DNA of 64,000 bases from the NCBI GenBank assembly GCA_003342895.1, contig PTFA01000087.1:830708-894707 (forward strand), read 5' to 3'. This DNA is from Casuarius casuarius (taxonomy: Eukaryota > Chordata > Aves > Casuariiformes > Casuariidae). The first letter of the stretch is position 1. Each line of letters begins with the position of its first letter. The notes beneath the pieces were generated by a model. It was not told where the DNA came from and searched no databases. It saw only the letters and a program-made list of their open reading frames with translations. The translations under genes and the position numbers were made by a program. Of the stretch, positions 28,331 to 41,905 are shown one piece after another.

Positions 28331-29879
28331 TACACTAATCTGAGAAACCTAGTGTGAGAAAGCAAGAACTAGATATTTTTTCACCTGTAGGCATTAGGTG
28401 ACATTTTGTATGGTGCAGGCACAAACAGCATGGACTTCAGTTTCAGATGAGTCCTGGAAACTTCTGCAAATTAAATATGAGGTCTACAAATTAAACATTA
28501 CATCTCAAATCATGCATCTACAACCTCTGTGAAATATGTAGCCTAAGGGCTTCTGTAGGCTGCAGTAGAAACATAGCAAGTCCGTGGCACAGGCAAGTAT
28601 GAAATTAGCTCTTCAGAACAGCGTATGACAGCCTCAACTGAGAATTTGTCTTTCCTTGCCCTATAGCTTCCCTGCTTCATTTACTAGTTGCATTGCTAGT
28701 TTCTGCAACGTATGAAGCAGAGATACTATAGACAACAAGCTAGTTCTCTACACAATGCCAGCTCAACCCAAGAGCTGCTCCAGGTTGGGGTTCAATTGCT
28801 AAAAATAGATGCGTAAAGTGAAGAGGGCTGCTTTCAAGCTGCGCAAACTGTGTTAATGCTGGCATCACAGACCTTAAGAGCACTTGACTGTGCTACTTTG
28901 TTTTTTCCTCACACTTTTTATATGTAATTCCCTAGAGTTTAAAAAGGGACCAAATGACCAAAACCCATCAATATGCCTATGCAGTATTTATACTCCTGTG
29001 AGTCATCATCAGGTTTAAAACATCTAGACATGCTGCAAAGATCGCTGAAAGGAGGAACACCACTGCAGTCGGTGGCCACCCTTTACACCGAACTGCAGTT
29101 GCCAGGATAATACTGATGTTTTGCAGTAGATTCAGCAGTATTTGTGAGCACACAGTGGCATAAAAGGGCTGAAAGAAGGAGTGGGACCCACTTCAGGGTC
29201 TGGAGGACAGCATTTCACTGTGATCACAGACAGCCCTTCTGCTTTTGTTCATCCAGCAATCCTGATATATCTCATTTTGTTCCTCCAGCCTATCCTTGTC
29301 ACCCAGCTCCAGCAGGGAAATACTCTTTTTAATTTGCTAATTTGCTGAGATACTGATAATCACTACATGTGTGTGATTTCTGTACCTTCCAGTCCATTTT
29401 GGCAGCTGCATAGGACCCTGGTCAGCCTAAGGTCTGCCAATCCTCATCAAACTGCAGCCCACTTTCCAAAGCCTAAAAAAATTGGTGTAGCCTTTAAAAA
29501 ATAAAAGCATCATCCTGCCTTTGGGTTACTTACCCCAACCGAACAGCCACGATGTTTTAGAGTTATTCATTACTAGCAAAAAGCATGTATAACTAGGGAC
29601 AGCAAGCAGAGGTAGGAGAAAATCCTAAAGTCATATAACAGCACAGAGAATGATGAATGAGTATGTAAGTATGTGGGTGTACATGTATATGTGTGTAAGC
29701 TTATGTTTAAAAGAGATCTCTATCTTTTTGAAGACTTTTACTAAAAATCAGTCATTCTATACAGTATATTATAACTTTAAAATAATCATTTCAAAGGAAT
29801 TGTAGTATTGCTTTAAATAATTCATCTTTTTTTCTGCTGTCTAACTAAAATATTGACTGTTCTAAAATTAAAACCAGTA

Positions 29880-30230
29880 TCAATAAAGAGATGGTGCAGA
29901 AATACATGTGGCATCTTGCCATTAAACGGTTTTATTACCTCGTAAATGAAAAGCTCTGGCTTTTTTGTCAAGGTTCATTGTGCCGCATGGGCAGAAATAA
30001 AAAAAAAGAAAAACAAAACCCAGCATGACTAATTCTCTGCCTTAATTATGACAGGCTAGTAATAGCTGAACTGCCGCAGAACGATGTACTGCAACTCTTT
30101 TAAAGCCACGTTTAGAATGCAGCGTGCATGCCATTAGGTAATTATACACTGCTTTGGGCTGCTTATCATACCAGTAATATCAGAGCAGGAAGAAAGCCCT
30201 TCCTGTGCTGCCCACCGGCCAGGCTTACAA
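29880..30230. promoter_or_regulatory. Possible conserved non-coding element
   Basis: This is a non-repetitive block with several TAATTA/ATTA-type homeodomain cores ('ccttaattatgacagg', 'ggtaattatacac', 'ctaataatcat'-like spacing). It has mixed composition and no coding potential. Its texture is like that of deeply conserved vertebrate enhancers in gene deserts. This is a visual impression only and conservation was not tested. Confidence 0.25.
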
Positions 30231-32699
30231 TATCCTGTGCAGATGTGAGACAAATGCTGGAATATCACTGAAAGGAGGCCACAGCTTGAAGATGGCTACA
30301 GATGGCAGTGGAAGAGTTAAAGTTCTTACTTCGTTCACATGCCAAGCGAGCACATTAACTTCTGTTTTCTTTGACTGATACAGAGTGGAAAAAGATGGAA
30401 GTTATCCCTCAGAAATGTACTTATCTAGGCAATATGTTTGGTCAAGTCCTGTTCTCATTTCTCAGTTATCTTCAACGTTCTGATTTTATAAGCAGCTAAT
30501 ATAATGGGAAAACACACAGAGCCATCGTCCTTTTTAGCAAACTAAATGCTGTCTGAATTTGAACTGTTCTCAGTGAGTTGTACAGGTCTGGCTACATTAT
30601 TCGGTGAAATGCATGGTGGAACAATTTCCAGGCTAGCATAAAGTTTGGCTAAACTTGCCCAGGCAGAGTTTCCTACTAGTTCAGTCAAGACTGAACTAGC
30701 TTATGTCAAACTACTTCTGGTATTTCTACATGCCATTATACACTGTAGATATACCATGAAATTTGGGGAGCTAGAATTATAAGCCAGATTCACTGTTGTC
30801 CTTGCATAGTAATTTAACCACTGTAGAATAAATCTATAACAGCCATTTTGATTTGTTGCTGTTTTCTGTCTACTTTAAATAATGAAAAAATGCACACAGA
30901 TATGATAAGTGATGTCTCGGTTTGTCTCAGTTGTTTGTAAACCACAAACCATCACACACTTGCCTCTCAACATGCAGGAAATTATCCTTTCCCAATGAGA
31001 CAAAATTCAGATTTCCAGGTTTATTTCCATTTGAATCAAATGTTGATGACATAAGTAATACATATTTTTCGAGGAATTTTGTTTATTCACAAAAACTCAT
31101 CTAAAAGTCTGCGAAAGGAAACAATAGCTAACCTTTTCTTTGGTCAGAAAGAACCTCAAATGTGCTTCTCTCTGTTTTCTTATGAATTTGTCTGCACTTT
31201 TCCAAGGTTTCTGCTGACTTTCTTAGCATCTTGTATATCCACTCTGCAAGAAAATACCCTAACAATTTCTACAGTCCACATAATGTGACACTGTCTTCAG
31301 CAGATCTTCAATTGTTTGAGGCTGTCTCTACCTTGGGTTGGGAAATAATTTTTCTTTCTCTTTGCCTCTTGGAACATCCATTTACTTTAATTTTTAGGTT
31401 CGCTATAATCTTTGCATCAGGCTCACCTAATGGCAGCTATTAGCACCTTTCTAATTTATTTCATTACAGTAATGAAATACATGAGTATATCATGGCATAG
31501 AGACTAAGGAAATATATATCTCTACTGTACCATTTAGCTGAAGAACAGAAAACCCATTATTCCATTTTTTTGCACACAGAATCTGCAGAAACATTCTTGT
31601 TATGTCTATGAATCTAAAAAGTCCTAGTAAGCCCTTTCAGAATTGAACTAGATTTTCTAAAGGCTGGGCATCAGAGCTTTATAAGTCCAACACAGGCAAC
31701 TGCCCTTACATTTTTTGAAGGAGATCAGCACTCACAACTGATATTTAGGATGTATTTCACCAGATTTTCCAAAGAAACAGTGCCAGATGTATGGAATGCT
31801 TTTAAAAACTCTGCTCAGCTGTTGGCATTGAGTTACTTCAAAAATTCTGGCTGAATCATGGTCTAAGCAGCATGCTGTATGCCAGCTCTCTGTACTGGTG
31901 TGAACTGCATGCGCTAATCACAACCAGTCAGAAACTTGATTTCTTCCAAAGTTTAGGATGTTGATAGTCCTACTTGATTCTCACTTCTCCTTCCACACCT
32001 CATACTTCTACAGGAACATACTTAACAGGCAAAGAAAACCATAGCCTGGATTAGCCAGGAACAAAAGTAGCAATGTTTGTAGGGACAATTAGTATATACA
32101 ATGAAGACATAGCCCTGAGCACTGGCACACGATTGTCCAGACTCTTAAATTGTTAGCACAATCCTTTACACACTTTTGGCCCAGGCCAACAGCACTCTTG
32201 GACAATGCTCAGACATTACTGGCTAATTACTAGCTAACACAGTTCAGAGACCATTCCCAGTTGGGGAATTTGGATGTACCCATATTTGGATGGCGAGAGT
32301 GTTTAGCTTTATGAGAGCAGGTTGTGTCAAAACATTTATCCTCAGTGCCAAAAAGTAGTCTCTGGCCCATACTATTTACTAGGATAGATGTATCCAGTAA
32401 GCCCCAGAATCAGTAAGACTTTGCATATGAAAAACTTAAGAGAATAAACTCTAAAATGTCAGAGCCCAGGTTCAAAATTTTGGGTGTTTCTCTTGGCTGT
32501 TGAACCATCTTGACCTATCATGTTTGCTTTTTTTCTTATGTCAGTACCTTTGGGCAACCTTTTTTTGTCATATCTAAAATCAGATAATAAAACAAGGAAG
32601 CATTGGCACATCTTCCAGAATTTCATGTTGAACTTCAGCTTCACATATTCACCCACATTCAATTTCATTCAGTTGGATATTGATGAGTATTTCATGGTA

Positions 32700-33086
32700 T
32701 GTTGTGGCATACGACGACACGGACCTCAGGTAGGGTAGTGCAAAAGATCCTTTATTGAAAACACAATGGCTGGTTATATAGCAATCNAGCTCAGCCACTC
32801 CTCCAAATATCTCCTAGGCATTGTGGCATCTTGTGATAGGTAGGAAGGAGTCTTCTGATGCCTGGCAGGCGGGCGAGACAGTCCAGCAGGACAAGCCCAC
32901 CTCAGCTGCTGGCAGGTAGGCAGGAAGGCACACCGTGACTGCTGGCACGTAGGCAAGAAGGCATATGATCACTAGCAACTCACGTGCACACATTCTGGCC
33001 ACAAATCATAGTTACCACATCATTACTTTCTGCCTTAGAGATTCTCTGCTGTCTTACACAGCATCATTCTATCTTGGTCCCCAACA
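32700..33086 (-). mobile_element. LTR of an endogenous retrovirus, minus strand
   Basis: The block starts TGTTGTGG and ends CCCCAACA. These are inverted termini matching at 7 of 8 positions with TG...CA ends. Read on the minus strand it has a TATATAA box (32774-32780). An AATAAA hexamer (32751-32756) follows about 20 bases on, and a short CpG-containing U5-like end closes at 32700. The upstream part (U3) holds tandem imperfect units of about 24-30 bases ('gctggcaggtaggcaggaag' type) at 32906-32965. GTAT is found at 32697-32700 and 33087-33090. It shares one T with the LTR edge, so the target duplication is only suggestive. No internal retroviral genes adjoin it, so it is a solo LTR. An ambiguous base lies at 32787. 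The small frames inside it are not genes. Confidence 0.7.
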
Positions 33087-36000
33087 GTATGTCTTTATTT
33101 TTCTTGTTTGATACAAAACAAACTAAATGTTTGAAGCTAGAACCACAGGAGGATTTTTGTTCACTTTCAGATGTCACTGTGGTATTGCATGTAATCTCTG
33201 GCCCTTTCCATGAGGAACATGGTCCTTGAACATGGGTATACTCACAGATGTTTGAATGGTAATTTTGAGTGATTGCTCGTTAGAGTCTCTATTCAGACTT
33301 TGTCACCACCACTAACAAGGGACTTTGGGTTGGATCTAGGAAGGATCCAAAGAAAGTTCTGAAGAGAGCCCCTTTCACTTGTCTTTGGTCCAAGCTAGGT
33401 TAACTCTAGTCCTCACTGCTTGCTAAAAGAATAGGTTAGATATTTTGTAGTGTGTGGAGTCAGTGCTGTAGCTGGGTCACTACATGCACACACTGTAGGA
33501 GATGTACATCAGGATTTATAAAGCATATAAGAATATTTAGCACCCAGTGGTGGTTTGCTTAAAAAGAAGGTATGACATACCTGCTGCAATATGAGGGAAA
33601 ATGAATGACTGCTCTTTGGTGTTTTTTTCTGCCATCTTGTTCAAATAATTGCTGTCATCCTTTTCATGGATCTATGCCACTCAGCTTTTCTGATTTCATA
33701 TCCATACAGCCAATGAGCTCACCTGTTCTTAGCCTCTTTTTGTTCCTTGAACTTTCAGGATATGCGACAGGATCAAACCTCATTTAACACACTGTAGCAT
33801 GTCATTGAAAACACTGCAATGTCACTGTTAAAAGATCTATGTCTAGTGTCATTTGACGTAGGCCCAATTGATTATAGCTATGTGCATTTGACAAAGTAAG
33901 GGCAGAGGACCATTTCTGCTAACTACAGGACTTCAAAAAGCGAAAACCTACTCAGGCTCCATATGAAATTCTCATTTTTTTTCCAGTCTGTAATCTTACC
34001 TCTAAAATATAGTTCTATGACTGACTAAATTTCTTAAATATAGTAGATACTGTGGGTTAAAGAAGCCGTATTTTCATAGGCCTGTTAGGACAATCTAATC
34101 CAGTACCTCAGTGTTTCCTGAACATAGCCATGCTAGAATTACCAGTGCTCTCTTTCCTCTCAAATATTAAGAGTTAGGTAGTGGGCCAGCATGGGAAATC
34201 TGAATAGCCATGCATCATGGAGTGCCCCTGGATACCTGTCTATGACAGCAGAATAAAATTAGCATCGCAAATGCTGTGCTTATTTCTCCTGTTTCTAAAC
34301 GCTTCCTCATTACCCGAGCAGACGCTAATGAATGGCAAATGACTCCAAGGACTTCTACCTCCCCTTTTCTGTCAACTGGTGTTTTGGTGTTTTTCCACTG
34401 CTATTCATGGACTGAGAAGCTAGATTATTTTCTTGTCAGTAGATTTGTCCTTCCAGACCGAGTTACAGACATATTGGTAGCACAAGTATGGAAAAGCTTG
34501 AAGTTCCCCCATACATAAACTGCCTAAATAGGGAGCTTTCTACTTATTAGTATTACTATTGTGGCACTGCCTAAAGGATCTATCATGCTAAAGGATCCAT
34601 TATGCTAGGCCCCTTACACATATGTACCTCCTGAGAGAAAATCACTACTTACGGTCTGTTAGACACAAGAGGTTGAACAGGAAACAGGCACAGTGGTGTA
34701 GACTGACTCATTCAGGACTGACCAACACGTCAGTGACGCAGCCAGGAATGGATTCCAGATTTTCTGCAATCCTAGCTTGAGATGGCTTTGATCTCTCTCA
34801 TGTATGAACAGTAGAGCCTCTTTACTTTGCCATAATGACTCGTAACAATCATAAAACACCTAGTAGAGCAGTGAATGCTGCAGGGCAGCCAGTAATACCT
34901 TGTGAGGACTAGAAAATCCTCTATTACTGCAACAAGTGCCAGCATCAGGTATAGTTGTGTGGAAGGTGAAATTTCTGCAGATTTAATGAGGAACAGTCTG
35001 TGAACATCTGTCCAAATGTTTGTGTTTCAGCCTTTGCTAATTACCAGAGGCTACCTGACAGCAGCTCTGAAGTCTGGTGTAGACAATTGTGGATGCATCG
35101 TTTGGATAAACATTTTTGTAGTGTCCATGCTACTGTTCTGTGTTTTGTTGCATTCTCTTTGTCTGTATCTGTTCCTTTTCTCATGTTTTATGGCAAGATT
35201 GTACATTCCTTGAGGAAGAGACTTTCTGTTCTGTTTTCCTTTCCTTCATCACCTCACTGTTTTTACACAGTCACCCATTTTACTTGTTTATAGGAGAACT
35301 CAGGTTATTTCTCATCCAATTATTTCAGGAATTATCTCAATCTGTGAGATGAGAACCCCAAAGACACGTTTTCAGAGTGTTCAATCCCTAGAGCAGTTTA
35401 AGGATGTGTCAAATGCCACATTATGGAGCTATCACCATGACAGAAAATGTTGAATTGTTTCTCTGATAGAAAGCTGATTTGTTGATTCTCCCTCCTCAAG
35501 GTGGGAGGCAGGAGGGAGAGGAGAAATAAGGGAATTTCTGTGAAAAATGTCAGCTGTCCAGAACAGTCCTGGGCAGCTGTATGTTTTTAAGCAAAATTCT
35601 TGACAACTGAAATTGAATATATTTAATTTGAAAGCAAAACCTTTTGGGGAAAGGATGACAAATATTTCAATTAGCCCACCCTTACATGGTGCCCCTTCGC
35701 TGTTGCACTTTGGTTATTTTGTGTCCTTGTTCTCTATTGCCTTCCTTCATATCTGTAGCCCAGCTGAGCTTTATCTCAAATGATGCAATTTCCCCATCAA
35801 ACTCTCATGATTCACAAAGTTCCAGTGATAAGAAATGAATCATGATGAAGGTGAGACAGAAACGTAGCCTAATTAATGAAGGAACATAGGAGCATTTGAC
35901 CAGCAGACTCAGCATTCGTTCCGGTGTTCCAAACCAAAGTATGCTACTTTGGGGCTGATTTGTCAGTTGGGCATTTTAGTGTCAAAAAAATCAACATTTA

Positions 36001-36254
36001 CTGTGGAAACCCTTGGTGGTTTTCCAACCAGCAACATCAGATTGTTACAAATTACTACCACAATGCAATAACAGCAATTATAATGCAAGATGACGACATC
36101 TATTGCAACATCAGACCCTTGTGCTCCTGAGGGCCCTCAGGGAGCACTCCAGCATTGCATCAAAACTTCTTTATGTTAGCACATGATCCTCATGATTGTA
36201 AACCTCACAAGAGCCACATTCAGGCTAATGAAGGACGCTGCAAAAAGTAACTGT

Positions 36255-36540
36255 TGTCAGAGCACTGTGAGGGCAGGTGACTCCCTGGGGCCATGAGTGC
36301 TCCTGGTGCCAGCAGGGCAGGGCCTCACCAGCCAGGGTCCATCCCACTGCCCTGTGAGGGAGCAGGGCAGCCAGGGGCAGCTGGGGCAGCCCACAGCCTA
36401 GATTGCCAGGCAAAGTAGTGGTGATGAGGATGGCCCAAGGTCAAGCCAGGAAGTGAGGACCACAGGTCTGGGGCAGGGTCCACAATAGCAGAGTACATGG
36501 CCAAGCATGAGTAGGGCTGCAACACAGCTGCAGCGTAGCT
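36255..36540 (+). repeat. Dispersed G+C-rich repeat family, copy 2 (diverged)
   Basis: The block starts TGTCAGAGCAC and then shares 'cagggcagggcctcaccagc', 'cactgccctgtgagggagca' and 'cccaaggtcaagccaggaag' with the copies at 5.0 and 47.2 kb. Homology fades after about 36480, and the following G-rich sequence to about 36700 may or may not belong. The right terminus is not defined. The antisense frames at 36225-36525 arise from this repeat. Confidence 0.6.
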
Positions 36541-38039
36541 CAGTTACTGAAGGAAAGCCTCAACCTAAGAGCAGCTCCCAAGAGAAGTGGGGGGGAGCCC
36601 TTGCTTAGGCTTTGTAGCAGAGAAGTTTGGGGGGACCCTCTGCTGAGGCTCCTTCTACGTCTTTCTTTCAAGGCCACCAGCTACATTATCTCTAAGGTGG
36701 CCTTGAGACCAGCCACTCAACCAGCCATGCCCTGAGAGCTCTCTCCGGAGAAGCTTTTCAACATTTTTATGCCTTGTCAGCTTTCTCTCTTTTCAAGGCT
36801 CTGCTGAGTTGTATTTTGGTCCTTCATGTGATGTTAAGTCTGTCTACACTTTTTGATTACAGAAGCCTAGTTACCTCTTTAATGTTTTCAGATATGTGGT
36901 GCACATTGCTTCAATTCAACTGCAGCAAGTTCCCCAGCCTGAAGATGTGATCCTTTGATATTTTACTGATTGAGTCTCTCATTGTTCAATGTCCTTCTCT
37001 GAAGCAGAGCCTTGGGAAATGTGTTTTAGGAGGTCTCATATTGCTCACTAGTTTAAACTTCCCCTACTGAAGTTGTTCTTTTTACTCCTAATCCTTTCTA
37101 AACTCTTCTGCAGCTTCAGAGAGGCTAGTACATAAAATAGGCCAGAGAGAGGGAATTGAGAATTTGAGACAAACTGGCATAACTTGCATCCACACAGTTT
37201 ATTCCCTAAGACAAAGTGTCACCATCATTAGTCGCTGGCCCATGCAATCTCCCAAACCATGGCTGGGAATTATGGGGAAAACTAATAATTTCCCCAGGCC
37301 AAAACTGTGTGGGGACTATGCTACCAATATGGGTCAGCTGAGGGCCATGGTTCAGGATCAGGCCGCATGTGTGTTTAGGTTGTTAGTATGGATGTGGTGA
37401 AATTTTCCACAAGTGAATAGATTGAATTGTAAATGGGTTTACTTTCTTTTGGGAGTTGCCAGATTTGGCTAGGTTTGCCAAAAGTTTGGAAAATGTGAGT
37501 GAAAACCAAAAGAGAAATGGGAATGAGGCCTGTAGCCAGCTGTAGGGAAGGCAGATATTGGTGGATGAAATGTTGGGTCACATTCAAGTTCATAATAAAG
37601 ATCTGACTCTTTGGGATACTTTTGCTATGATAATTTCTTTATCTTGATTGCTGTCAAACCTAACAGTTCTTTGAAAAACACTTTCCCTAAAGGTTTAAGC
37701 ATAAGAAATATCACTAGTCTATCTAATCTCTTCAGGACAGGGACTATCTCTTCCTTTGTGCATATATAAAAATTAGACACCAGACTCATTTAGAGCCTCT
37801 AGGTCTTGCATGTGAGACTGGAGCATTCACACCTATATGCATGGCATTTTTGCATTAGTTTAATTTTGAAAAAAATAAACATTCACCTTTACCATTTTTT
37901 TATACTGCCCAACAAATACAATCTTCCAAAGTGGAATTGTCTCTCTACCCATTGCAAGCATTTACAGCTGAGTTGACACCTCTGAACATGTGGGCCTTAC
38001 AATGGAAGTCCTAAAATAAGCTTATCTGCAAAGGTGCAA

Positions 38040-38290
38040 GCAAGCCACTGTAATAATAAAGCATGACATCAATTCATTAAGAGAAACTCTGGCAGTTATC
38101 AATTACACTGTTGAATGAAAGCATTTTTTTCAGAGCTAATATACATGAACAGGCATCCACGGACAGACAATGAAGCATGAGCTAATTACCTACCAAGCCT
38201 TTCCATCCACTTGATTGAGCTTGGCAAGAAGATGCAGCATGTGAATTCACCATTCTGCAGGGACTTACAGCTTGCATTTAGAAACATTAG
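38040..38290. promoter_or_regulatory. Possible conserved non-coding element
   Basis: This is a non-repetitive stretch with 'caattcattaagag', 'tatcaattacactg', 'gagctaattacctacc' and 'cacttgattgagcttgg'. It has several homeobox-type cores in a balanced background and no coding potential. It is only a candidate on texture. Confidence 0.2.
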
Positions 38291-39946
38291 CTCTTCCTGA
38301 CAGGAAATTGCTTTTCTCTCTTAATGTTTCCACAACGAGATAGTAAGATGCAGGAAATATTTCTGTGGATGTCGCATCTGACATTCATAAAACTCCGGCA
38401 GTCTCTGTGAGTGGCTAGGACCAGACAAAAGAGTTGGCATACATAGCGAAATCTTCCGCTCAGAACAACCATAGCAGCGCCCCTTGGCACTCCTGACTTG
38501 CAACACTGCATGACTGGGTCAGAGATTTTCCAGAAGAGAAGCTGACAGCCAGATTATTTGCTGGATGGATTGAAAAGACATCTGCAGAGGAGGATGAGGA
38601 GGAGACATTTGCAATACACTACTGCTTTTGGCCTTAGGAGTCAATTCACCAGTCAAAAGCTTCCACCTGAATTCATGACATCAAGTGCATAATGCTCTAC
38701 GAACAATTGTGACCGTGAAATTCAAACTGATGTTCTTCAGCTTGTTTATGTTAAATGTGCTAAGAAAAGCTTTTTTTTCAGAGAAAAGAGGCACCTCACC
38801 TCCTGAAGCTACCTAACTGCTTGTTTTTCTGTTACACGGCATTAGGAAAAGAAATCCCATAGCCCTTCTGCCCAAGAGAAGCACATAATATGCTCCCTAA
38901 ATCTAACAGCTGTCTCTGCCTTTTAAGCTGGTCTGGGGAGCCCTTTTCTTTGTCTAAAATATTTTGCTAAGGAAGGGCAACACTGCATGACGGAGTGCTA
39001 TGCTGAGAGGAAACCCCGAAACCACGAGAGGCCTTAGACATCTGACTCTTCTGAAAATCTATACCCTCTCTTCCTGCTCTGAGTGCCTGAGCCTGGCATC
39101 AGTCTGGCTTCTCAGTGCTAGCAAGCAGCAGGCCGAGGTGGACGCAAGCTGTCAAACTTTCACAACAGTCAGGACTGCGGAGAAGCAGGGCATCTCATCT
39201 CTGACAGTTTAATCTGTAATCATTTTGCTTTTGCCATTAATCCTGGCAAAAATCTTGACAGAAAATTCATAGGATAGGATAATTCCTTCAAGCCCAACAT
39301 TCCCTTGGGCAGTGTGGAAACATACGACTGGCCAGGGAACAATGTGCAACTCACATCAAAGGGGAGCCCTGGACACCTCATTTCTTCATCTTTTAGCTCT
39401 TCACTCCTGATGTGAGCCAGATCCCTTACAGCTGAGAGTAATCTTGTCTATAAACAATAAAAAAACCCTTTTTTTCTGTAAGCCACACAATCCCTTCAAA
39501 ATGCCCTTTGGAGCATTCTTTATACATTATGACAGTGGACTGAGGCCACGAGCCCAGTAAAGATTTTCTTTGTGTATATAAATTGCCTTTAACAGGAGAC
39601 CATTTCTAAACAGTGGAGGAAGAAACTGTATAGACCCTTCAGAAGTGATACCATAATGCTCAGCCACAGAAAGAAGCTCTACTGTGTTTTAAATAACTTT
39701 TTGGTTGTATAAACTACCAATATGCCTAAAGAAAAAAGAAAAACTGAACTAATTTCACTACAGTTCATACTGGTGGGCCCTTGGATAAGAGGTTGCATGT
39801 TCAGATCTTACGCTTACATCCACATACTTTTTCTAAAATAAAGATCCTACTGAAATGGCACACTTCCTTCCCTGGTGTTACTGAACTTAATGCAGGGTTT
39901 ACTGCATGAAGCATTATGGCCTGTGATGTACAGACAATTAAACAAG

Positions 39947-40000
39947 ATGAGCTATTGGCCCTTTCGGTCCTAAACCTCTGTGTATCTCTAAGTCTATGAC
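39947..40000 (+). repeat. CR1-like 3' tail relic
   Basis: 'gatgagctattggccctttc' followed by 'ggtcctaaacc' and 'atctctaagtctatgac' resembles the 'ttggtccctt-ctggccttaaa...ctatgaatctatga' end of old CR1 elements. Only the tail is visible. Confidence 0.4.
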
Positions 40001-41777
40001 TATGGAATAGGAAGGTGAACAAATAAAGGAGCAGCAAACTCTCTGCTTGATCAGCAAATGTCATTAATTATGGATCCTTCCAATTTTAGCCTTCATCCCT
40101 CCCTATCAAAGCCTCCTAGTAGTGAACATGAAGTTTACCAGTCAACTGAGCATGGTGATTCACACCACAAGTAAATGAAATAACATGATATTATTCAGGA
40201 CTTGTCACTTCAGCTTCGTCATTGTTTAAATCCTCATGATTAAAGTTAAGGATCTGTGTAAGCGTATGCAGAACTGGGGCCTAAGGGCAAAGGGACCTGA
40301 GACAACTGAGTTCAAGAAGGGGGAGTGAGAAGAGAACAAGTGGCATGGAGAGCAAAAAACTGTGCAGGATGTGGGTTTTGAGGAGTTGGAAGCATGTGGC
40401 TTTCAAAAGAGGGAGCAATATTACCATAGGGTAAAAGGAAATGACAGGGCGAAAGGAGTAAAATGGAGATCATAAGAATGATTGATTGCAATGAGAGCTT
40501 GAGAGAAGCACAGGGAGTGAGAGGAGGAAGGGGAAGAAACAAGACCGAAGATGCTATCTTGATATTTAAAGGCACTTTCCTATAGGTTTCCCCTTCGAAT
40601 ATCAGTAGACAAAGAAAGGTGACAAAGATAAAAGCCAGCCATGAATTTCATTATTCCATAATTTTCATGATTTATAATGACATTTTTATAGCAGTCTAGA
40701 CATTTATTGAATATGAAAATGTTGAAAAGCAGATGTTCTAATAGATCCTGAAAGCATTAGTTCCACTCTTCTATTGACTCCACTGAGAAGTTTGGCTGCG
40801 TATGTAGCATACCTAAAGAAGACCTGTTTCAGAAAATTTGAGCTTAGTGTTGTCCCAGCATTAAATATTAGAATGATGGGAAATCCTTGGGAACTTAGCT
40901 TAGATCTGTTCCTATCAATAGGCTGTGAAAAGAGCAAAGTTAACAAATAGATGAGAACAGATCACTCATATCTAGTTCCAGTGACTTTCTGATTGTGCTT
41001 GTGCCAAGTTTAGAAACATTTGTTTTAATGTCTCTGTTCTCTTGATAGCCTGCTTTTGCTGAGAATTTTAAAACGCCAGTGACTACTAATGAAGTATTCA
41101 ATTAGTAGCACTACACACTTCTCTGGCTCGCACATGGATGAGGAATACAGAGCTCCCCCAAAAAGGTAGGTAGCACTGAACACCTTTTTCACTATGATGA
41201 GCAGACACATGGCAGAATCTAGGAGTCCTTATGCTTCGTTTGCCACCCAATCTGCTGTGTTCTACCTCTTTCAAGAAACTTGTGTCCTTCATTGTCACTG
41301 ATTTCATTATAAATTACATGTCTAAGTAACTTAGGTCTGGGCTTAAGTATGTGTGCTATTCTTCAGATTCCTATCACTATGCAGGATGTCTTCATAAAGG
41401 CTAATTTTAGTTTAGCCTAGGTTTCTTCTGTAGTCATTACCTGAATTTCAAAATAATATAATTTTTACAACAAAATAAATTATCTCTCTGCCTCAGAGAA
41501 CAAGGTAATCACAAACTGATGGGCAATTTGTGCCATCAAGAATCCAATATAAGGCTGCCTGTATTTTCATCTGAAGGATTTGGTGCTGACCACTGAGGCA
41601 AGATATTAGACTAAAGTAACCTAGACTAATGTAACAGTTTAAGTGGCATACCATTTTTTGTGTTCTTGTAAAAAATGGAATTACATCACTTAGAGGTTTG
41701 ACTAGGTAAGAATTTAAAGACTAAAGCATGATATCAGTAAAGAGACAAATGTTCAGGAAAGTATTGGTCTGAGAGGT

Positions 41778-41905
41778 CCTGGCCTTCTGGAGAAGAGGGT
41801 TCTTGGATCTGGATTTTCCCTGACCTTGAAAGTCACTGTCCTTCCCTGTGCCTCTGTTTCCTGTCTCCCCCTTTACCAGTTTTGTCTATTTTTAACAGAT
41901 ACTCT
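41778..41905 (+). repeat. MIR-type SINE relic
   Basis: The segment contains 'tggatctggattttccctga', then 'ccttgaaagtcactgtcctt' and 'ccctgtgcctctgtttcctg'. This follows the MIR order (gacc-ttgggcaagtcactt, then gcctcagtttcctc). The right-hand part decays into unique sequence. Confidence 0.6.

Larger units (their letters stand above)
21371..32690. other. Non-coding intergenic DNA
   Basis: No convincing exon was seen. Short poly-G tracts occur at 22105-22115 and 24636-24644. Two G+C-richer blocks, 22284-22560 and 25090-25330, are open in several frames on both strands. They have no recognisable protein similarity and are treated as composition effects or unidentified repeat pieces. The 196-codon frame at 24809-25399 crosses one of these blocks and is not supported as a gene. 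Confidence 0.55.
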
